Source: DASZVN01 sp035547055
GTDB lineage: Bacteria > Pseudomonadota > Alphaproteobacteria > Rhizobiales > Methylopilaceae
Assembly (NCBI GenBank): GCA_035547055.1
Contig: DASZVN010000239.1
Span: 1 to 12,982, forward strand
Length of the DNA: 12,982 nucleotides
Direction of reading: 5' to 3'
This document shows positions 8,140 through 12,982 of the stretch, piece after piece. The translations under genes were made by a program, and so were the position numbers. Each line of letters starts with the position of its first letter. Position 1 is the first letter of the stretch. Below the pieces are notes generated by a model. The model saw only the letters and a list, made by a program, of their open reading frames with translations, was not told the DNA's origin and did not search any database.

Positions 8140-8234
8140 CCGTCATTGCGAGCGAAGCGAAGCAATCCAGGAGCCGCGGGCGCAGCGCTCGTGACTTCTG
8201 GATTGCTTCGTCGCTTCGCTCGTCGCAATGACGG
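8140..8234. repeat. Palindromic repeat, CGTCATTGCGAG...CAATCCAG family
   Basis: The left arm (8140-8170) starts CCGTCATTGCGAGCGAAGCG and the right arm (8198-8234) is its inverted copy, except that the right arm carries two extra CGA-equivalent triplets. A 27-base GC-rich loop separates them. This is a well-known dispersed intergenic repeat of alphaproteobacteria; when translated by mistake it gives peptides like CDERSDEAIQ. It lies between the acyl-CoA dehydrogenase stop and the amidohydrolase start and could form a long hairpin in the transcript. Confidence 0.9.
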
Positions 8235-8264
8235 CGGCTGTTGCCCGCCAATGGAAGCGACGAC

Positions 8265-9140
8265 GTGACCCGCGACTGCTTCGGCGCGCCGGCACCGACC
8301 GCGCCGCGCTTCGTCGTGCCGCGGGGCGCGTGCGACTGCCATCTCCACGTGCTCGGCCCCTACGATCGCTATCCCCTCGCCGCCGAGCGCGGCTACACCG
8401 CGCCGCTCGCGACGACAGCCGACCTGGAAGCTTTCCTCGACCGCATGGGCCTCGACCGCGTCGTCATCGCCCATGTCTCCGCGCACGGCGCCGACCACCG
8501 CGTGACCCTCGACGCGATGGCCGCGCTGGGTGATCGCGCCCGCGGCACCATGATGCTTGCCGACGAGCGCTTTGCGGCGCTGGAGGCGCTGCATCGCCGC
8601 GGCATGCGCGGCGTCCGCCTGTCGGGCAATTTCGGCCTTCCGGTCAGCATCGACGTTCTGCGCGCCACGGCCGACCGCATCGGCCCGCTCGGCTGGCACG
8701 TCGCAATCTGGCCGGCCGATCTCGCCGAGCTCGACGCCATCGCCGCCGCCCTGCCCGATCTCGGCGTGCCGGTCGTGATCGACCATCTCGGCGCCCGCGC
8801 CTGGGACAACGGTGCCGGCGGCCTCGACCATCCCGGCTTTCGCCTGCTCCGCGAGCTCCTCGCGAGCGGCCGTGTCTGGCTCAAGCTGTCTGCGCCCTAC
8901 CGCGCCGCGCCGGAGGCCGACCATCCGTGGCCGACGCTCGTGCCGTTCGCCCGCGCCCTCGCCGTGGCCGCGCCGGAACGCATGCTGTGGGCGAGCGACT
9001 GGCCCCATGTCGGCCTGTTCGACCGCCCGCCGCCGTTGTCGGGCCACCTGCTCGACTGGCTCGCCGACGTCGCCCCCGACGCAGCGGCCCGCGACCGCAT
9101 CCTGGTCGACAATCCTGCCGCGCTGTATGGCTTTCCGTAG
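8265..9140 (+). CDS. Amidohydrolase family 2 protein, 2-pyrone-4,6-dicarboxylate lactonase-like
   Basis: A TIM-barrel hydrolase of 291 residues from the chosen GTG at 8265, which has GGAAG 7 bases upstream; a TTG at 8241 would add 8 residues but abuts the repeat. The metal or substrate residues are visible in order: CDCHLHVLGP (His26, His28), GWHVAIW (His145), VVIDHLG (His174) and LWASDWPHVG (Asp245). The pattern CHxHVxGP together with SDWPH is typical of the LigI-like group, which opens the lactone ring of 2-pyrone-4,6-dicarboxylate in protocatechuate 4,5-cleavage and gallate routes. Other members act on different lactones, so the exact substrate is open. It follows the dehydrogenase by 133 bp, and its TAG stop is supplied by a repeat element. 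Confidence 0.88.
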   Translation: MTRDCFGAPAPTAPRFVVPRGACDCHLHVLGPYDRYPLAAERGYTAPLATTADLEAFLDRMGLDRVVIAHVSAHGADHRVTLDAMAALGDRARGTMMLADERFAALEALHRRGMRGVRLSGNFGLPVSIDVLRATADRIGPLGWHVAIWPADLAELDAIAAALPDLGVPVVIDHLGARAWDNGAGGLDHPGFRLLRELLASGRVWLKLSAPYRAAPEADHPWPTLVPFARALAVAAPERMLWASDWPHVGLFDRPPPLSGHLLDWLADVAPDAAARDRILVDNPAALYGFP

Positions 9141-9220
9141 GGTGTGCACGCGAAGCGTGCGCACCAATCGGGCTTCTCCATGCGGCGGTGCGCGTCGGCT
9201 TTGCCGATGCGCACCCTACG
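9136..9220. repeat. Two-hairpin palindromic repeat exactly filling a convergent gene junction
   Basis: The ends are CGTAGGGTG (9136-9144) and its inverted copy CACCCTACG (9212-9220). The left half folds as GTGTGCACGC-GAA-GCGTGCGCAC and the right half as GGTGCGCGTCGGC-TTT-GCCGATGCGCACC, so there are two small hairpins inside one large inverted repeat. The left TAG (9138-9140) is the stop of the amidohydrolase, and the right CTA (9216-9218) is the TAG stop of the convergent FMN enzyme. It may act as a two-way terminator or mRNA-end stabiliser; no T-runs are present. Confidence 0.85.
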
Positions 9221-10457
9221 GCCGCGGCCAATCCGCCGGGAGCGCGAGCCGCGAGGCCAGATCCGACAGGTCGGTGCAGCCGAGGAGCGCGAGGTCGCGG
9301 TCGATCTCGCTCTTCAGCAGGGAGACGGCGTGGAGCACGCCGGCGACCCCGCCGACCGCGGCCGCATAGATGAAGGGCCGCCCGACGAAGGTGAAGCCGG
9401 CGCCGAGGCCGAGCATCTTGATGACGTCGGTGCCGCGGCGGAGGCCGGAATCGCCGATCACCGTCATCCCGTCCGCGACCTTGGCGATGGCCGGGACGGC
9501 CGTCGCCGGCGGCACGGTGGTATCGAGCTGGCGGCCGCCGTGGTTCGAGACGATGACGCCATCGATCCCGCGCTCGCGCGCCATCGCCGCGTCGGCCGGC
9601 GAGAGGATGCCCTTCAGCACCAGCCGCCCCTTCCAGCGGCCGCGGATGAACTCGAGGTCGGCCCAGTTCAGCGCCTCGCGGCGATGCGCGCGGGTATGGG
9701 TGCCCGACAGCAGCGGCGCGCCCCGTGCCGCGGTGAAGTTCTCGAAATGCGGCATGCCGTCGTGGCGCAGCGTCCGCAGCGCCGTGCCGAGCAGCCAGCG
9801 CGGGTGGCCGATGCCGTCGATCGCGAGCCGCAGCGTCGGCCTCAGCGGGATGGAATAGCCGTTGCGGACATTGTTCTCGCGATTGCCCGGCACCGGCACG
9901 TCGAGCGTGACGACCAGGGTCTCGTAGCCGGCGGCGGCGGCCCGATCGACCAGCGCGGTCAGCTCGCCGCGCTCGGCGGTGAGATAGGCCTGGAACCAGG
10001 CCTGCGGGTTGACCTCGCGGATCCGCTCCATCGTCACCGAGGAGGAGCCCGACAGCATGAAAGGAATGCCGGCCTCGGCCGCGGCGCGGGCGAGGACGAG
10101 GTCGCCGCGGAAGGCCGAAAGCCCGGACGCGCCCATCGCCGAGATGCCGAAGGGGGCGACATAGCGGCGGCCGAACAGCTCGGTGGCCGTCGAGCGCTGC
10201 GACACGTCGACCGCGACGCGCGGCACGAGGCCGATCCGGGCGAAGGTCGCGCGGTTCAGCTCGCGCGAGACGTTGTCCTCGACCCCGCCGGAGAGGAAGC
10301 CGAACAGCGCCCGCGGCACCGTGCGCCGCGCCGCCTCCTCGAAATCGTCGAGGCAGAGCAGCTTCCTGAGCCGCCGCCGCGTCGCGGCCGACGCCCGCTC
10401 TTCCTCGGCGAGCGCACGCTGCGCCGCGATCCCCTCCCGCGCTTCAGCGATCGCCAT
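9216..10457 (-). CDS. FMN-dependent alpha-hydroxy-acid dehydrogenase/oxidase (LldD/MdlB/glycolate oxidase family)
   Basis: This family oxidises a 2-hydroxyacid to a 2-oxoacid with FMN. It has 413 residues, somewhat longer than glycolate oxidase because of a roughly 35-residue N-terminal extension. The active-site block is VIVSNHGGRQLD (301-312), with His306 as base and Arg309 for the carboxylate. Lys282 is in LVLKGIL and Tyr158 in WFQAY. The phosphate-binding part is GDSGLRRGTDVIKMLGLGAG. The substrate tyrosine equivalent to glycolate oxidase Tyr24 is Phe54 here (LFGFLSGG), which may change specificity. The ATG follows AAGGAGG overlapping the upstream stop. The gene is 11 bp behind the ThDP-enzyme gene, so the two are co-transcribed, as in mandelate operons. 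Lactate or another hydroxyacid is also possible. Confidence 0.93.
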   Translation of the reverse strand: MAIAEAREGIAAQRALAEEERASAATRRRLRKLLCLDDFEEAARRTVPRALFGFLSGGVEDNVSRELNRATFARIGLVPRVAVDVSQRSTATELFGRRYVAPFGISAMGASGLSAFRGDLVLARAAAEAGIPFMLSGSSSVTMERIREVNPQAWFQAYLTAERGELTALVDRAAAAGYETLVVTLDVPVPGNRENNVRNGYSIPLRPTLRLAIDGIGHPRWLLGTALRTLRHDGMPHFENFTAARGAPLLSGTHTRAHRREALNWADLEFIRGRWKGRLVLKGILSPADAAMARERGIDGVIVSNHGGRQLDTTVPPATAVPAIAKVADGMTVIGDSGLRRGTDVIKMLGLGAGFTFVGRPFIYAAAVGGVAGVLHAVSLLKSEIDRDLALLGCTDLSDLASRLALPADWPRP

Positions 10458-10468
10458 GTCCGCCTCCT

Positions 10469-12133
10469 TCAGCGCCCGTCGTCCTGCGCCATCTCGACCG
10501 CGAGGAGCACCGGCCGCCGCGCCGCGATGCCGGCGCCGAGCCGCTCGCGCAGCGTGTCGAGATCGGCGACATCATAAGCCTCGACGCCGAGCGATCGGGC
10601 AAGCCCGGCATAGTCGATCGCGGGCCGGTCGAGCGCCATGCCGACGAAATTCTGCGTCTGCTCGGCCGAGCCCCGCATGCCGCGGAGGCGCTGCTGCAGG
10701 ATGTTGTAGTTGCGGTTGACCAGGATCACGAACACGATCCAGAGGTTCTCGCGGGCCGCGGTCCACAGCGCCTGGGGCGAATACATGGTCGCGCCGTCGC
10801 CGACCAGGGCGACCACTGGCCTGTCGGGATGAGCCAGCGCGACCCCGACCGCGCCGGGCAGGCCCCAGCCGATGCCGCCGCCGCGCACGCCGTGATAGCC
10901 GTCCGGACCGTCGCAGGCGAGGAACTCGCGAAGCCCCTCCCCGGCGGAAATGACCTCGTCGACCACGACCGCTTCCGGCGGGACGACACCGGCGATGGCG
11001 CGGATGACCGCGAGCGGGGCCAGCGGCCGGCGCGACACCAGCGCATCGGCACGGGCATGGAGCGCGGCGCGACGCTCGCCGAGCCGCTGCTCGGCCTCCT
11101 CCCGCCGTGCGCGCGCCGCCCGGCGGCCGGCATCGCCCATGGCGGCGGCGATCGCCGCGGTCAGTTCCGGCAAGGTCGCCTTGGGGTCGCCGAGGATCGC
11201 CGCGGGCGTCGGATAGTTCTTGGCGAGCTGCCACGGGTCGGTATCGAGGTGGATCAGCGTCACCCCGTCCGGGACCGGCTCGACGTCGGGCGGCAGCGAC
11301 AGCGTGAAGAGGTCGGCGCCGGCGGAGAACACCACATCGTGCCGCTCGAGCACGCCGCGGACGACCCGCGCCGCGCGCGCCAGATGGCCGGCGAACAGCG
11401 GGTGGCGGGTGGGGAAGTCGTTGCGGACGGTCTCGCCTTCGAGATGGACCGGCGCACCGATCAGCTCGGCCAGCGCGACGAGCTCGGCCTGGGCGCGGCT
11501 CTGCGAGATGGCGTCGCCCGCGACGATCAGCGGCCGCCCGGCCTCAGCGAGAAGCCGTGCCGCCGCCGCGATCGCCGCCGCGTCGCCACGCACCGCCGGC
11601 GCGACCCGCGACGGGCGGCCGAGCGCGACCTCGGCCTCGCCCAGCATAACGTCGGTCGGCAGCGACACGAACACCGGGCCGGTCGGCGGCGCCAGCGCCA
11701 CCTTGGCGGCACGATGGATCACCCGCGGCAGGTCTTCCGTCCGCCGCACCTCGACCGCCCATTTCACGAAAGGCTGCGCCAGCGGCGGCAGCTCGGCATA
11801 GAGGTTCGGCTCGGTCAGGCTGAAGCCCTGCGCCTGCTGCCCCGCCGTCACCAGGAGCGGCGCGCCGGCCTTGTGGGCGTCGAACAGCATGCCGAAGGCG
11901 TTGCCGAAGCCCGGCGCGACGTGGAGGTTCACCACCCCGAGCCGGCCGGCGGCGCGGGCGTAGCCGTCGGCCATCGCGAGCGCGTTGGCCTCCTGCAGCG
12001 CCATCACGTAGCGGATGCCGTCCTCGGCGGCGAGCGCGTCCATCAGCGGCAATTCCGTCGTGCCGGGATTGCCGAACAGGACCGTGACGCCTTCCTGCTT
12101 CAGGAGCTCGAGGAACAGCCGGCTGCCGCGCAC
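10469..12133 (-). CDS. ThDP-dependent decarboxylase/lyase, benzoylformate decarboxylase-like
   Basis: A thiamine-diphosphate enzyme of 554 residues. The GTG start has GGGGAGGG 5 bases upstream. The N-terminal pyrimidine-binding domain has FGNPGTTELP (20-29), Glu48 (the ThDP-activating Glu, in ALQEANALAMADGYAR) and NLHVAPGFGN with His71. The C-terminal domain has the diphosphate motif GDGATMYSPQALW (445-457) ending at NRNYN (473-477). The order and wording closely follow benzoylformate decarboxylase (MdlC): GNPGxxELP, the NLH block, TAGQQ and VKW. However, the active-site Ser of MdlC is Thr here, and the His in its FRYHQY segment appears replaced (LFTLSL). It may therefore decarboxylate a different 2-oxoacid, or be another lyase of the family. 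It heads the operon with the hydroxyacid dehydrogenase. Confidence 0.9.
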   Translation of the reverse strand: MRGSRLFLELLKQEGVTVLFGNPGTTELPLMDALAAEDGIRYVMALQEANALAMADGYARAAGRLGVVNLHVAPGFGNAFGMLFDAHKAGAPLLVTAGQQAQGFSLTEPNLYAELPPLAQPFVKWAVEVRRTEDLPRVIHRAAKVALAPPTGPVFVSLPTDVMLGEAEVALGRPSRVAPAVRGDAAAIAAAARLLAEAGRPLIVAGDAISQSRAQAELVALAELIGAPVHLEGETVRNDFPTRHPLFAGHLARAARVVRGVLERHDVVFSAGADLFTLSLPPDVEPVPDGVTLIHLDTDPWQLAKNYPTPAAILGDPKATLPELTAAIAAAMGDAGRRAARARREEAEQRLGERRAALHARADALVSRRPLAPLAVIRAIAGVVPPEAVVVDEVISAGEGLREFLACDGPDGYHGVRGGGIGWGLPGAVGVALAHPDRPVVALVGDGATMYSPQALWTAARENLWIVFVILVNRNYNILQQRLRGMRGSAEQTQNFVGMALDRPAIDYAGLARSLGVEAYDVADLDTLRERLGAGIAARRPVLLAVEMAQDDGR

Positions 12134-12314
12134 GCGCGCCCTCCCCTCAGGCGATGATCGCGAAAAGCCACGCGGACGGCGCGGGCACCCGGACTAAACC
12201 GGCCGATGTTTGCCTGGTCAACCACTCACTTGAAATGCCAACCGCCTTGCGCGCATCCTGCCGCGCAGCCTCATGCCGAGAATGAGACAGCGGACGCGTT
12301 CGGAGGAGACCGCG
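12134..12314. promoter_or_regulatory. Divergent promoter region with operator-like motif, ThDP enzyme / aldolase
   Basis: On the minus strand TTGACC (12221-12216), a 17-base spacer and TTTAGT (12198-12193) form a promoter candidate for the ThDP operon. GTTTGCCTGGTCAACC (12208-12223) overlaps its -35 and is an imperfect palindrome (GTTTG-N6-CAACC). It matches the reverse complement of 5881-5896 at 14 of 16 positions and resembles the half-sites at 4851-4874. For the plus-strand aldolase gene I see no strong -35/-10 pair. Confidence 0.45.
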
Positions 12315-12982
12315 ATGAACCAGCACGCCGTCGTGCCCGACCGCCCGACCGCCGCCGTGCCGCCCGGCATGGACCCGGCGGAGTGGGACCTGCGCGTCAA
12401 TCTCGCGGCGTTCTACCGGATCGTCGACCACATGGGCTGGTCGCACCTCATCCACAACCACATCACGGTACGGCTGCCGGGGCCGGAGCATCACTTCCTG
12501 ACCAACCCCTACGGCCTCCTCTACAGCGAGATGACCGCCTCCGGCATGATCAAGGTCGATCTCGACGGCAACAAGCTCAGCGCCTCGCCCTGGCCGATCA
12601 ATCCGGCCGGCTTCGTCATCCACTCCGCCGTCCACGCCAGCTCGCCCGACGCGATCTGCATCATCCACACCCACACCAAGTCGGGCCTCGCGGTGGCGTG
12701 CTCGCGCCAGGGGCTGCTCAACAACAATTTCTACTCGGCGCAGATCTTCGGCCAGATCGCCTACCACGACTTCGAGGGCGTCACCCGCCGGCTCGACGAG
12801 CGCGAGCGCCTGGTCCAGAGCATCGGCGACAAGCCGATCTGCATCCTCAGGAACCACGGCCTCCTGGTGTGCGGCCGCACCATCCCGGAGACCTTCTTCC
12901 GCTACATGACGGTGCAGTTCGCCTGCGACGTCCAGCTTGCCGCCGCCTCGATGGGCGGCGAGACCATCCCGATCAGCGACGC
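12315..12982 (+). CDS. Class II aldolase/adducin family protein (partial, C-terminus cut by window)
   Basis: An open frame from ATG 12315 (GGAGGAG 6 bases upstream) runs to the window end without a stop; 222 full codons are present, most of a typical 250-270-residue protein. The first residues are MNQHAVVPDRPTAAVPPG. The fold's metal ligands are seen in IIHTHT (His118, His120) and RNHGLL (His181). The segment INPAGFVIHSAVHASSPDA resembles the adducin-like branch; the catalytic Glu of fuculose/ribulose phosphate aldolases (PSSE motif) is not present at that place. Retro-aldol cleavage, decarboxylation or a metal-dependent lyase reaction on a small oxo/hydroxy acid is possible. It is divergent from the ThDP gene and shares its control region. 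Confidence 0.88.
   Translation, partial: MNQHAVVPDRPTAAVPPGMDPAEWDLRVNLAAFYRIVDHMGWSHLIHNHITVRLPGPEHHFLTNPYGLLYSEMTASGMIKVDLDGNKLSASPWPINPAGFVIHSAVHASSPDAICIIHTHTKSGLAVACSRQGLLNNNFYSAQIFGQIAYHDFEGVTRRLDERERLVQSIGDKPICILRNHGLLVCGRTIPETFFRYMTVQFACDVQLAAASMGGETIPISD

Noticed and set aside
5924..8251. 775-codon minus-strand frame opposite hydratase and dehydrogenase
   Set aside because: It reads through two palindromic repeats (giving CDERSDEAIQ-type peptide) and antisense to two well-supported enzymes; no domain seen.
6802..9220. Possible CRISPR array from repeated palindromes
   Set aside because: The three palindromes differ in sequence, are over 1 kb apart and sit singly in gene spacers; no regular repeat-spacer series and no cas genes.
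10829..12157. 442-codon plus-strand frame opposite the ThDP gene
   Set aside because: Arg/Asp/Gly/His-rich antisense shadow with no recognisable motif.
12235..12285. Short plus-strand ORF (ATGCCAACC...) before the aldolase gene
   Set aside because: No ribosome site precedes it, and codon content shows nothing beyond chance.
12147..12857. 236-codon minus-strand frame opposite the aldolase-like gene
   Set aside because: Antisense shadow; the plus strand encodes the metal-binding HTHT and NHG motifs of a known fold.

Overview
This is a very GC-rich window whose codons end mostly in G or C. Together with the dispersed palindromic repeats in the spacers, it suggests an alphaproteobacterium of the Hyphomicrobiales (Bradyrhizobium/Rhodopseudomonas-like). 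That placement is an inference from composition and from repeats I recognise; no search was run. Most long open frames antisense to genes are GC-driven shadows. I see no phage, transposase, CRISPR, toxin or RNA genes.

Layout. (1) 61-4674, minus strand: a complete branched-chain-amino-acid-type (HAAT family) ABC importer, transcribed livH-livM-livG-livF and then a periplasmic binding protein with a twin-arginine-type signal. The first four genes touch or overlap (GTGA and ATGA junctions). (2) 4675-4986: a divergent control region between livH and an IclR-family regulator. (3) 4987-9140, plus strand: the IclR regulator, an enoyl-CoA hydratase, an acyl-CoA dehydrogenase and a 2-pyrone-4,6-dicarboxylate-lactonase-like amidohydrolase. 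(4) 9216-12133, minus strand: a benzoylformate-decarboxylase-like ThDP enzyme followed 11 bp later by an FMN-dependent 2-hydroxyacid dehydrogenase, clearly a two-gene operon. (5) 12315 to the end, plus strand and cut by the window edge: a class II aldolase/adducin-family protein divergent from the ThDP gene.

The locus reads as a catabolic island for an imported organic acid. The importer brings the substrate in. The FMN enzyme and the ThDP enzyme form a mandelate-like pair (2-hydroxyacid to 2-oxoacid to aldehyde). The hydratase and dehydrogenase add CoA-thioester chemistry, and the lactonase-like hydrolase and class II aldolase-like protein suggest an aromatic or ring-fission-derived substrate. 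The exact substrate cannot be read from the sequence. Several enzymes carry substitutions at positions that are catalytic in characterised relatives, which argues against simply copying textbook names.

The most noteworthy non-coding signals are: (a) a related TTGAC/CAGG/CAAAC-type motif, overlapping putative -35 boxes, at three promoters (liv/iclR, hydratase, ThDP/aldolase), a candidate IclR regulon; (b) three kinds of palindromic repeat in the spacers, one fitting exactly between two convergent stop codons and supplying both TAGs, and another whose two arms differ by compensatory base-pair swaps.
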